Origin: Sabethes cyaneus
Lineage: Eukaryota; Arthropoda; Insecta; Diptera; Culicidae
NCBI RefSeq assembly: GCF_943734655.1
Contig: NC_071354.1
Location: 38,093,347-38,157,346 of the forward strand
Direction of reading: 5' to 3'
Length of the DNA: 64,000 nucleotides
Positions 31,119 through 43,898 of the stretch are shown here, piece after piece; the stretch's first letter is position 1, and each line of letters begins with the position of its first letter. The position numbers were made by a program, and so were the translations under genes. The notes beneath the pieces are model-generated. The model was given only the letters and a program-made list of their open reading frames with translations, was not told the origin of the DNA and ran no database searches.

Positions 31119-31389
31119 AGCCCCAATTAAGGACTCCAGGAAATAATTTTAATAATTTCTTATTATAGAAATTGCATATAAAATTATTTTTATGTCTGTA
31201 CTGACATTTGTATAATATCAGAGATATATTGATTGCAAATGTTTAATCAGCAAAATTTGTCTTAAACAGTAACAGTACAGTATTGAACAGTAAATTAGTA
31301 TAGAATTTGGACTAATTTGAGTTTAAAATGTTACTTCACATCAAACATGGACACAAAATTAGGCACGAAATTTTTCTTGAAATTTAAAT

Positions 31390-31638
31390 TGACAGTTTTC
31401 GTCTTATTCTTTCAAACGTTTTATCTCTTTTCTGTTCCGCTTTTCTCTTTTCCTGTCCAGTTTTTCCTCTTGTTCCATTTTTCTCCGCTCCTTTACCGTT
31501 TTCTTGTGTTTTGTTCTCACTTTCCATCCGTTTTTCCACTTTTCCCTCGTGTTTCTTTTTTCAGTTACGTGTTTTTGTTTCTTGTTCCATTTTTTTCGTT
31601 TCTTCAGTACTGTTTTTCGTTTTCACAAGTTTTCTGTT
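31390..31638. repeat. Pyrimidine-rich low-complexity tract
   Basis: Degenerate TTTTCxTxTT text with regular C/G punctuation, like the longer tract at 33410-34330. Phe/Ser-rich frames across it are not genes. Confidence 0.6.
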
Positions 31639-31902
31639 AATATTTTTTGAAACGGTGGTTCTACAATTGATGAAGGGGTAGGGGAAAGTAATGATTGTGT
31701 TTTTTGGAAATGGAGGTGAAAGAGTGGAAAGGTAAGGAGGGAAGGGGGGGGGGGGTAATTGGTAGCTACGCTTAACAAGTTGTCGTTGTGACTACAACCT
31801 TTTGTCAAATGCTGGAAGGTGCATGGGTCGAACCAAAAATTTTCATTACTTTCCTCTACCGTCCCTTCATCAATTGTAGAGTCACCGTTTCAAAAAATAT
31901 TA
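31639..31902. repeat. Foldback with 55-60-base arms
   Basis: TTTTTTGAAACGGTGGTTCT and the following text at 31639-31693 is repeated inverted at 31841-31901 (AGAGTCACCGTTTCAAAAAA), enclosing a G-rich loop with a run of 13 G. Confidence 0.72.
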
Positions 31903-32039
31903 ATAAATATGTTTTACTGCATTTCAAGGTCAAGACTAAAAAACTCTAGGTTGGTCTATATTTTCTGTTATTTTCTTTCCCGTTTTCAGTCTTTGTTTCG
32001 TCTCATCTTGCCTTTCTTGGTTTCTGTATTTTTCTAATT

Positions 32040-32864
32040 CTTTTTATCTCCTGGGTATGAAATGGGGAAGGCATATGAGGAGCGTCCAATATAGCTCTAG
32101 CCATCCCAAGCCCTTACCTAGCGCCTCCACGTGGCCATACCTGGTAATGCTTTATTGAGTAGCCAAGCTAGGATGTGCGAGGCTGGGTGGTTCCCGGTAG
32201 CCTGATTTCAAAACCGCGGTTTTGGGCAGACGACGGACCCACACAGCCTAATTAATAAGTAAGCCTAATAAGTTATTTTAATTATTTTTTTCGTTTTAGC
32301 TTATGAAGCATCTCCTGCTATATAGTAAAAACTTTGGCCAAAACGAGTCTTAATACTGCACATGGATACCAGAATGAAAAATTAAATTAACTATTAGAAG
32401 CACTAATAGAACCTCAAAGGACGCTACTCTATTCCATACGAAGGACTGCTGGTGAGATTGTTCTATTTATACCATATATACCACATTTCATCTTAATATC
32501 ATATTGTTAACAGTATTATTATTGATATCATAAATGTGGAAGGCTGGATGATGGAGTGGATTGCCAACCTGAATCCTTAAGGTCTGAAGCAAATATGGCA
32601 CTTCCCAATTCAAAACAAACAAATCATCACGTGGGTTAAAGTTGGTACAGCGAAATTGATTATTACATGGAAGGATCTAAATGCTGGAAGGCGACTCTTA
32701 TAACCCCTGAATGCGCACAAGTGCCTCTGCTTGTGGGTCCGCACAATCCCTTTAGGCCCTTCTGTAACAGCATTAGTGTGAAATTCATTTGATAATCAAA
32801 TTTGGATCTACTGTAATTCTACCCACATACATTGGCAGGTCCTTGAACTGATGGTGGCTTTCCT
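32040..32864 (+). repeat. Dispersed repeat, possibly a LINE 3' UTR, ending in (CTA)n
   Basis: Non-coding text (CCTAGCGCCTCCACGTGGCC; GAGGCTGGGTGGTTCCCGG) of a style seen in culicine repeats, running directly into the (CTA)n tract. A LINE 3' UTR with a simple-repeat tail would explain this, but no ORF is attached, so this is inference. Confidence 0.35.
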
Positions 32865-34330
<1,466 letters not shown>

Positions 34331-34614
34331 CTTACATTGAACGTTAGTCCACATACGAGTGTGCTAAGAAAATTTACTAACGTTTTCATAAGAAACTGTT
34401 TGCACTACATTGGTTGGTTTATGAAATATGAGTTTTTGAATTAGGAATATTTAGGAAAACCGAGTTTTCCAGCTTCAACACAGGAACAACAAAAATTGTA
34501 TCATGAAAATTTTATCATTAAAATAGGTATTAGAAATTGACAAAAAAAATCTGTGTCGCAGGACATAATTTTCCGAGTTTTCTTTGGAGTTTTCCAACAG
34601 CATTGGACTTAAAA

Positions 34615-34790
34615 AAGAAAGGAATCGGTTTCAGATTGGACATGAAATTAGACTTGAAATTGGATTTAAAGTCAACGTTGAAACCAGGCTTCAAGTTAGA
34701 CTTGACAAATGGACATGAAATTAAACTTGAAATTGAATTCAAAGTAGGAATTGAAATTGGTTATAAATTGAATTTAAATTTAAAATTGCT
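34615..34790. repeat. Another ATTGGACTTGAAATT-type array
   Basis: Units such as GGACATGAAATTAGACTTGA repeat loosely. It follows the pyrimidine tract, in the reverse order of the pair at 31300-31640. Confidence 0.55.
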
Positions 34791-35430
34791 TTATATGCGT
34801 CCAAAAATCTTTAGAAAAGTTGTAAAGCGTACTAAAACGAGCAAGTTTGCTGAAGAAATTGAAACTAACTATTTCTTACTGGTTGAGAAATATAATGATT
34901 TGAATAAGAATAGCATTTGAAAAATAATTTTGCTGAATAACTTTGCACACGACTTTTTTATTGCTTTCAATTGTTCTATAAAGTTATTCAGAATAATGAA
35001 ATATAGATTTTTTCTGAAGATTGTTTATCGCTAGGATGTATATTTAATGAGTTATGAAATATTAAAAAAGTATTGGATCGGTACCTTTGTGAGATAGCAC
35101 GAGCCAGTAACATAATTTCGCAGTCATTAAAATTTAAAAAAATTAGGACATCAAAAAAGTTAAGAAATAAATTATCTGTAATTTTTCCTTTCACATATCC
35201 CAACGTTTCCACGAAAAAAATAAGACTGGTGCGTATCACGATCAGTTGCCTCATATGTATTCTCAAAATAAGCCAAAACAGCTAATTAAAAAACCTTGAT
35301 TGTATCAATATAGTTAGCGAAACGGGTCTATTGCTGGTTGTAAAAGTTTGATTAGAAGACTACTGACAAAAGCGCTATTTACTATCTGTTCTGTGAAATC
35401 AACTCAATTCAGTAGTAGGGTTACGGACGC
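34791..35430. other. No gene recognised
   Basis: AT-rich sequence with short frames in both directions and no recognisable motif. Confidence 0.35.
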
Positions 35431-35820
35431 TCTTCGTCATAGGTAAACACGATCCATAATTTAATGCGAGTTTTTATAAGAATCAAGTTTTTTACGCCAG
35501 ATAAATCTGACACATCTTGCCTGTACATGTATACCCATTTAGCCCGAAAAAATATTTCGGAACTTACATTTCTCAGTGGAACAATTTTTTTCATGCTCCA
35601 GCGCAGCGGGAGTTCGTCATACGAAAATTCACTTCGTCATAAGCAAGATTTCCTTCGTTTATCCTTGACAGACAGCAATTATTTACAAAAATCTATGCAC
35701 GTATTCTTTGAGCCATGTGCAAGAGCTACCCAACTAGTATAAAAAAGTGAAAATAGTTTGAAATACAGCTCAAAATTTCAAGTAGTTACTCTTCGTCATA
35801 CTCAAACTTCTCTTCGTCAT
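35431..35820. repeat. Region with five CTTCGTCAT direct repeats
   Basis: (C/G)TTCGTCAT occurs at about 35432, 35612, 35632, 35791 and 35812, all in the same direction. Probably subterminal repeats of an unrecognised element; no ends were found. Confidence 0.45.
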
Positions 35821-38800
35821 ACTCAAAACTGGTAGAAAAATCAAGAGGACTTCTATTTTTTTAACAAATAGCGAGAAATAGTAATTTTCTAACATAATCT
35901 TTTCCTCGATAGCGAAGAGACAATCCATAAATATCAATACCAGGTTAGTTTGACTGCAATTCGCATCAAAATTGGTTATAATGCTGGTTTCTTGTCCATA
36001 TGTGTGGAAAGTAAACGAAGACCCACCGTAGATGAACCCATCCAGCACCCTATTTCATGCTCCTCACAGAATCAAAATGACGGTAGATTGATAGCCGTGT
36101 TATAAAACTCGCGATTAACCTGTACCTAATGCACTTTCTGCCATAACGTTGCTCATATTTGTGGGTGCGCAAGTGTGGGTGAGCCGCATTACTTACATTC
36201 AGAATCGGAAGGCAAATTTACTTAACCTTCCCAGCGCAGTCCAACCCAGTCCAGTCCAGTCAGATGATAAAGATTTAAAGCGATTTTCTTCCAAGTTGGT
36301 TTGACAGGCTTGCTAACGACATTACGCGACAGGATAGAAAAAAAGCTTTTCTGCTTCGTAAAATCTGAAATATATCATGGATTGTGCAGCACACGGATAA
36401 GCATATTTTATATCTCACCTCGTTTTTTTTTCGTTCGTTCTTCGTGCCCTTTTTTGTACTTAAATTGACACAAGCATGGTGAGTGTAAATTATGTTGCAG
36501 TAAAAAGATATAAGTACTTAACTTCATATTTTTTTATTCAACTAGATAATGTTTTTCGACTATTTCGGTAGAATTAATAGTTCTTCGTACAGTGCGATGT
36601 CAATTTGGCCAGGTTATTAACTAAATAATGCACTGTTCATAGCAGTGCACTTAACCATTCGTAGGGTCTCTGTGACAGCGAAAAAGTGAGTCACGTCTTT
36701 CCGGCATGTAAGAAGCCAAATGATGGTACATTTTCTCCAGTGCGGACGCGGTTGTTAAATAAAGTTGAGATACTTTCCTCTCAAACGGTGAAGACGAGTT
36801 GTTCCGTCCCGCCTCACGGGTACAACAGGAGCCTGTACCAGGCTGGGGGTGGTAAGTAAGTAAGTACTGGAGGTCACACTGTGCGCACTCCTCTGATATC
36901 GTTGGTGATAATCAGATAATGGTTAGGCGAGCGAGTTGTGGCTGGTCCCAGGCAAAGTTCGCCCGTTGGAAGCATATATTGAAAAGTGAAAAGAAAGAAT
37001 GTAGCAGCTCTGAAAATTTAATGCATTTTCGAGATTATCGTGCTTTCTTTACGTACCGCATGTGTTGTAGATGCAGTTGATAAGAGGTGACTCGATTTTT
37101 CTGAGATTTCTCTCTTTTGCCGATTCAAGAATCATACATTATCTCAATCGTCATTTACAGATTAGCTACTCTGGTTCTTAGCTTAATATTGATCACGCTC
37201 TACTTTCAATCATTTAGAAACGTTCAGAAACATTTTTCTACTCATTTTTCAAAGAAACTTCATGGGAAATGTTATCAACTGAACCCCTTAAGACTATGCC
37301 TTTTTCCTGCACATCATTCAAAGCAATCATCATTAGGCTTCTGTTGAGCACGTTTGAATTACCCATCTGCGTGCATCCTTCGTGCACACTTATCAAGCAA
37401 AACCTCGTGGCAAACCTGCAGCCTGCCAGCAGTGAATGACAGTTCATTCTGCTGCTATTGAAAAACAACTTAATTTTCTGCGTCATGATTTGCAGTGCAT
37501 TTGTTCCAGCGCAACCCCCGCATAAAATATGCAGGATGCTGCCATCTGACACCGCTGATGTTTTATTTTAAATTCATTTTTCCTCATAATTCTATGCAAC
37601 AAGCGACACATCTGGTGTCCTATCTGGTGCACCGGCTGCACCGGCAGCAGGGGTGGCATTGTTGATGCATTCGGTTGAATCCAGGCTGGTGCAACAAATT
37701 GTCCTACCAGCGCATCGTACACGACCCGCGTATCACAAAGCATACAAAGTTGTTGAATAAGTTTGTAAAAAGTAAAGGAAAAGGCGAAGAAAATAACTAA
37801 TTTTTACTTTTTATGATTTAGGAAATAGTCCAGCAATGTCAACATTATGTTTTAAAAATAAATGATCGCATTTTTAAGTGTGCACAGAGCGTCCCATTCT
37901 TTCGACGAAAAAGTTGGGAAACTTTTTTAAATTGCAAGACAAAGCTGTTCAAACAAGGTAAATGCACACCCGCACATACACGAGATGACGATGATTCATT
38001 TTCCTACTTCTTGAGGCGGATCCTCTTGCAAGCTGCCTGCAGGTGGAGTGTTTTTGTTTGGTGCTAATGATGTCTCGGTGCGTTGCACCGGGGGACCTCC
38101 AAACTGGTGGATGTAAGTTCGAAATGGGTGGCTAATATGATGAAGTATCGTTTTTATTAAGTCTGAGAGATAGTTCGAAGTTTCTTTGCTTTAAAGTAAA
38201 AATATTATACAAAAAGGGAAACACGATAAACCATAATCATTTTTAACACCGACTGTCTTAAATAGACAAGGAACTCCTCAAAATGGATAGGATAAAAACT
38301 GTTGACTTTTCCAATCTCCAGTAATTTATTTTTAGGGACTGCTTTTTTTTCTACATTCCTTTGTTAAGATATCTTTAAAATTTAACACTTTTTTGTGTCC
38401 AATTTCGAATGAAATCTGTGATGTTAATGCTCGCCTTGATACCCCGCGTGTTGTTTGAAGAAAAAACTTTCCCAGCACGCATAGCTAGCAACCGTCCGTA
38501 GCCATAATGGTACGGAATCCTTTTGGAGGAGCAGAGCTTCTGCTTCTTTTTTTTGGTCAAAGGCCAGCTACAGCACAGATCCACAGATGATTTTGAATGC
38601 GTTTTTTATGCAGCAACGAAGCGACCGGCGACGACGACGACCGGCGGACGGACTGAGATGAATGTGCCGTGTATTCTGCCGGCTGGGTCTAATTTCATTA
38701 GCAGCTGGGAATATAATTCTAGCCATTTTTACAGAATGGCGAACAAGCTATGAATCCTGCTGAATGTTGCCGCAACAGAAAAGTTTTGGCGAAAGCAAAG

Positions 38801-39589
38801 GATTTTATTAGTTTTTGCTGGAAGCTCATATGCAGCCGTCACCTTTTCGGTGGCCTGATGTGACTGTAGGGCAGCACCAGGCTTCCATTGAGAAATGGCA
38901 TGTTAAACTTCGTTGTAAAGCTTTTTCTGAGTTATTATCTTTTGGAATGTAACTTTTTTGAATTTTAGTTTTGGTCTCTGGTAATTAAACACGTGGAAAA
39001 AATTCTGAATGCTCTTCTGTGGATGAATAGAATATTCAAGGTTGTCAAATTAATTGCAATGATACCGTATACTTAGTTAGGTTGCGATGTGCTGCGCATG
39101 TGTTTAAATAGATACATTCGATGTCAATTGACCGGTTATATTCGATCATCTTTGATTTAAATCAAAATAGACATAATTATTCATTTCGATCCAACATTCA
39201 ATTCTCCTGAGTTTCATACAAATTGATCAACTCCTACCGTGGCGCTTTTTCATTTTTTTCCGTATTTGTTATGGTGACGTTAATAGCTAAAGCTGAAAAA
39301 TAAAATGGTCAGTAGTTCTACAAGATGCTTAATGTAATGGGATGTAAAATCAGTCGGTAATGCACTGCTTTGTTTATACATATCGCACTGACCGGATAAC
39401 AGTCTATCTTCTCGACGGTAGAAACAAAGAAAAAGTCATACAAAAATAATTTCGTCGCATAGAAAGTGTGTGATGCATATACGGGGGATGATAGAATTGG
39501 GAGAATAAAACAAAATTAGTTATTAAACTACGTTATATAACGGGCTGGCAGTAGTTTAGTAAGTAAAACAATCGGGTGCCCGATATGTT
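35821..39589. other. 3.8 kb without a recognised gene
   Basis: Both strands were read; no conserved protein motif. 36720-36980 (GCCTCACGGGTACAACAGGA; CCAGGCTGGGGGTGG) is GC-richer and may be part of a dispersed repeat. Confidence 0.35.
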
Positions 39590-39593
39590 TTAA

Positions 39594-40118
39594 CCCTCTA
39601 ACGGGCAACATCGTAAAAACGATGCGATCGAGCAAATGATTACTTTATCATGAAAGTACACTCAAAAGAAGCTCGAGTGTTGATTTTCACGGGAAAATAT
39701 TTATCTAGAGAACCGCAAGGTATGAAAGAGTCCAATTTCTCTTTATAGTTTTTCATGCCTAACGCTCTACCCAAATATTTTTTCAGTTCAAATATATCAC
39801 AAAAATGAAAAAAAAAGCATGTAAATTAGTCATAGGAAAAATTTGAGATCGAACATTCTGTTCTAGATGTTCTTTTTCTTCAAACGTAAAAATGGGAATA
39901 TTCGCATCATAATTTTTTTCCGAATTTTTCGAAATGCTTGTTTTTGAAAGATGATAACTTTTGAACGCATGGTCAGAATGTTGGGATATTAGTATCAACA
40001 TGTCAGCAAATCTGTTCTGAACAAATTTCTCATATTGTCAATTCAAGACAAATTTCGTATGTGGCTCCGGAGCTCCAAAAGCGAAGGCCGTCTACAGACG
40101 GTCTTACCCGTTAGAGGG
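39594..40118. mobile_element. piggyBac-type MITE with TTAA duplication
   Basis: The ends CCCTCTAACGGG and the inverted CCCGTTAGAGGG are flanked by TTAA on both sides (39590-39593 and 40119-40122). 525 bases, no transposase. TTAA target and CCC terminus are diagnostic of piggyBac. A truncated relative lies at 21993. Confidence 0.9.
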
Positions 40119-40419
40119 TTAAATAATGAAATTTTGCAGTTCATCAGACGCTTCCTCTCTTTCCAAAAAAAGATCAGATAATTTTCCATCAAGAACTTCA
40201 GCACAGTCGAGCACCGCTTTTTCGGTGAATCTACAATCAGTTCCTGTCATCAGAGTCGGTTCATTTCTGTGCTCGGTACCGGTGATGAGGGTTTTCAACT
40301 TGTTCTACCAGGCAAGTATCGTCGTACTAGCTCATCTTCGCTTCGTGAAGATATTTCCGTCCGTCGAGCCTCTGGTCTCTGTAGCAATACCCTTGTCGTC
40401 GAGCCTTTGATCCGATTGC

Positions 40420-42180
40420 GCTCTCATATTGTTTTCCACCAGTTACCACAACTTCAAAGCTGTACAATGAAGCTACTACAACTAGCAACGTGGAAGATTA
40501 CCACCCCATGCGATTTTACTACCAAAACATGCGAGGATGACGGACCAAAACGAATCCATTTTTCTGGTTGCAAGTGAGTGCGACTACGATGTTATTATGT
40601 TGACCAAGACATGGCTTGATAAATATTTATAGGTACAGTGCGCAACTATTCGGCAATGACGCCCCAAGTCTTTTGATCCTAAATGCCATCATAAGAGTGT
40701 TTCAACTCGCTGGAATCGTTGTATCGGTCCAATGGTTGTTTTCGAAACCATAGAACAGCTACGGGTTAGAATCGCTACGCCTCGTCGAGTTGTAAGTGTG
40801 GGTGTGATCTGTTGACCCCCAGATCGTCGTAACGATATTAAACAGCATTCATGAGCATGTGGACTCTATCGGTGCTTTTGTCTCTAACTTGGAACTCAGT
40901 AATTATGATCTGCAGTTTGGGGGCTATAATCAGCCTCAGCTTCGGTGGTGTAAGTCAAATGACGGAACAATTCAGGTCGACTTGCTACGGGTTTTATCTG
41001 CCGCCAATTCTACACTTATCTACGGTTGTGCCCTACATGGGTTGATCAAGTTAATTCTTGATTTAGTCTTGTCTAACGAAGCCGCAACGTCCCTCTGTAC
41101 CGTTTCGTAAGCCATTGAGCCTTTTATTACTCTCGAAGCTGACCACCCTGCTTAGGGGGTTTTGTTGAAACTCCCAGCGCCGATTATTTTTCAGGATTCC
41201 TTCGAAAATGATGGTACACTGGACATTCGACAAGCCGATTATAACGGGATCAGATCCGCTATCTCTCGTGATGTCTGGCACTAAACTCTCCTGCATGTAG
41301 TGACAGCGCCGTCGAATATTTTCAGCAAACAATCTTGAACGTGATAACCGAATTTGTACCGTTTCGAAATAGGAACACTGGTCTGCCAGTGTTAGTTTAT
41401 CTTCGGGAACAAGTTGCTAACTTTGAATTTGAGAAGTGCAATCTTTTTGCCCAACGCTTTACGAATTCGTAAAGCTCTGTTACACCTGCCCAAATCGTCA
41501 TTGCCAGCAATGACTGTCCTAGTAATGCTTTTGAGTTCCACCCATTTCACATTAGTAAACACATCGTCATATCTTCTTTTGTTTAACAGTTCATTGCAAG
41601 AAAGTAAATTTCCGGAATTATGGAAATCCTCATTTATGTTCCCTGTTCAGAAGAAAGGTGACAAGAGAGACAAGAGGTGACATTGAGATCACTATTCATG
41701 AGGCACTTTTCTTCTCATGTAAGAATTGCATTTCAACTGCTCAACATGGATTCAATCCTAAGCGGTCTGCTGCGACAAATTTGACCGAATTTGCATCATT
41801 CTGCGTTCGCACAGTGGACACTGGTGGACACGTTGATGGTGTCTACACTGATCTCAAGGCAGCATTTGATCAAGGGGATCGCGGAATTCTGTTGAAAAAA
41901 CTAGAGAAACTTGGAATCTACAGATCCTTGTTCGTATGATTCAGAACCTATTTGACAAACCCATCGCTTTGCGTTAAGATTGCAGCTTTTCGTTCTGAAG
42001 TGTTTAGGAATGTTTCAGGCGTCCTTCAGGGGAATAATCTTGGACCGTTTTTGTTTTCACTATTTATCAACGAGCTTTGTGTCATAACGCTATCTGGATG
42101 CCGCTGCCGACATCATAACAGTACCAATAATTGCGACTACTTGCAGCTAAGTGTAGATCGCAGGCAGAGTTGATACTTCC
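40420..42180 (+). pseudogene. Dead F2 LINE (CR1/L2-like)
   Basis: Starts near the endonuclease (FYYQNMRG about 40512; SECDYDVIMLTKTWLDKYL about 40567; ETIEQLRVRIA about 40748; PPDRRND about 40818), followed by linker text and RT: FMFPVQKKGDKRD at 41633, then a deletion, GFNPKRSAATNL, VYTDLKAAFDQGDRGILLKKL, then after a frameshift VSGVLQGNNLGPFLFSLFIN. FADD is not preserved. Same family as 5186-7760 but in + orientation and more decayed. It begins close to the piggyBac-type MITE. Confidence 0.78.
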
Positions 42181-42384
42181 GGCACTTTTTGACACTTTGC
42201 ATCAACAAATGCAATGTGATAACCTTGCATTGCAGGCAGAAACCGATCATGTTTGCGTATTCAATTTCTGGATACATATTCAGTATAACTCTCTTCTAAA
42301 AAAGTTTTATTACGTTATGAAACATTATCTCTGGTTTTATCATGGTGTAGCGCAATACCAAGACGATACGAGTCAAAAACTACT

Positions 42385-43898
42385 TAGAGTAAGGCGGGGC
42401 ATAAGTGCGATGTTTGGAGTTGTCATCAATTTTTACGAGATATAAAGAAGCATAGCAATAAAATATATTTTATATTGATGCAATTACTCAATATCTTCAC
42501 ATTAAACTATAAATCATCTAGAGCAATAGTGTTATGCAACATAAATTCTCCATGTTTCTGATCAAGAGTTAAATCGCACTTTTGCCCCATCAACGGGGTA
42601 AAAGTGCGAATACGACGGGGCAAAAGTGCGAAGTTTGTATCCATGAAATTAGCACAGCAGTTGCTAACAAAACCATAACCTTCAATCTGCGATGTGTTTT
42701 GGTAAGGAAATTCTTAATTTGCACTTTTCCTATTCTCCGCTGGCGTACTGCAGCCAACATCAGATCGAAACTTTACCAAACGTTTTTTTGTTTCACCAGC
42801 GAATAGACGCTGTTTTTCTTCGACCAGCATCTGTAGAGCACACAGTTTACGCCCGATCTTTCATTTCTAGTACACTCAAATCTCGTTTTACGTCCACTAC
42901 TGGGGGACGTAAAAAAGCAGTCGTAAAAAAGAGAGAACGAGAGAACGTTAATTCAAATTTTGGACGTAAAAAGAAAAGACGTTATTTTGAATTTTCTAAA
43001 ACTATCTTTCAAATTTTGGACGTAAAACGAGAAGACGTTAATTCAGATTTCGGACGTAAACGAAAGGACGTCAATTCAAATTTGGACGAAAAAGAAGAGG
43101 ACGTTAATTCAAATTTTGGACGTAAAACGAGAGGACAATAATTGAAATTTTGGACGTAAAAAGGTGACGTAAACCAAAATCTCGTAACATGAATGAACGT
43201 AAAGTGTGACTGTAATATAGTACCTAAAACTGTAAATAATTCAGACGGTAGATTTTACAATTTACGGAGGGAATTGTAGAAGAAAGTAATGAAACAAAGA
43301 GTCGATATAATCTAACAGATTGATACCAGACGGGAAGGGGAAAGAGTGGAAGATGATGGGGTAAGGGAGGGTCGTATGAGAATCTCGGCTAACCCGCTGA
43401 CAGACGAACAGCGTCACGCGCAGTAAATTATAGGTCGCAATGGCCCACATAGTGTCGTCGTCCCGTCAGTAAAACGAGTCAGATTCTCGATCCATGAATC
43501 GCACTTATGCCCCGTCCGTTAATCGCATTTTTGCCCCGCTAGGCACTTGACGGGTTTTGATCAAATTACGGAAAAACGAAACAAATTTTGTAAATTCTTC
43601 TCACCGCAATTTCAAGAGAAATATCTGAGTGATGTAAAACGCTGCTACAATTTTTCATCAAAAAATATCCTCCAGCTGATATTGTATTTGCCGTATAACG
43701 AAATATTACATCAAAACCGTTGTAAAATAACATTAACCCATAACTCAGCAACCATGCTTCGTAAACAACAAATGTTTACGATACATTCAAGCTGTCAAAG
43801 TAGTCATCCATCCATGCCACTGTAGTCAATTTAATGGGAATCTGCACTGATAAATTGACTGCACTGATTGAATCGCACTTTTACCCCTCCTTACTCTA
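42385..43898. mobile_element. TIR element with repeated GGGGCAAAAGTGCGA motifs
   Basis: The left end TAGAGTAAGGCGGGGCATAA and the inverted right end agree over about 26 bases with few mismatches. Inside, GGGGCAAAAGTGCGA or its reverse complement occurs repeatedly: at both ends, three times at 42571-42632 and twice at 43500-43540. No clear target duplication was found. No transposase; the interior is interrupted by a MITE at 42873-43212. Confidence 0.7.
42873..43212. mobile_element. TA-flanked MITE with internal minisatellite
   Basis: The left end CACTCAAATCTCGTTTTACG and the inverted right end CGTAAAGTGTGACTG are related, with TA on both sides. The interior is about six copies of a unit of roughly 35 bases containing GGACGTTAATTCAAATTTTGG. 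The architecture parallels the element at 16306-16482. Confidence 0.7.

Larger units (their letters stand above)
28276..31123 (-). mobile_element. Complete ORF-less LTR retrotransposon with 5-base target duplications
   Basis: The two 348-base LTRs (28281-28628 and 30771-31118) differ at only two positions. Each is bounded by TG...CA, and AGCCC flanks the element on both sides. Orientation is minus: next to the right LTR is a primer site (TGGCGCAG...GTAGGAT type, complementary to the 3' end of insect tRNA-Ser), and next to the left LTR is a polypurine tract. This arrangement suits Ty3/gypsy-type elements of the 17.6/297 kind. The 2142-base interior has no minus-strand ORF above 60 codons and no gag or pol motif, so it must depend on proteins made elsewhere. 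Near-identical LTRs indicate recent insertion. Confidence 0.93.

Noticed and set aside
42692..43141. 149-residue charged frame with NSNFGRK repeats
   Set aside because: The repeats are the translated minisatellite inside a MITE; no independent evidence of a gene.
42900..43190. Regular repeats resembling a CRISPR array
   Set aside because: Units are directly adjacent and diverged without unique spacers, sit in a MITE, and the genome is eukaryotic.
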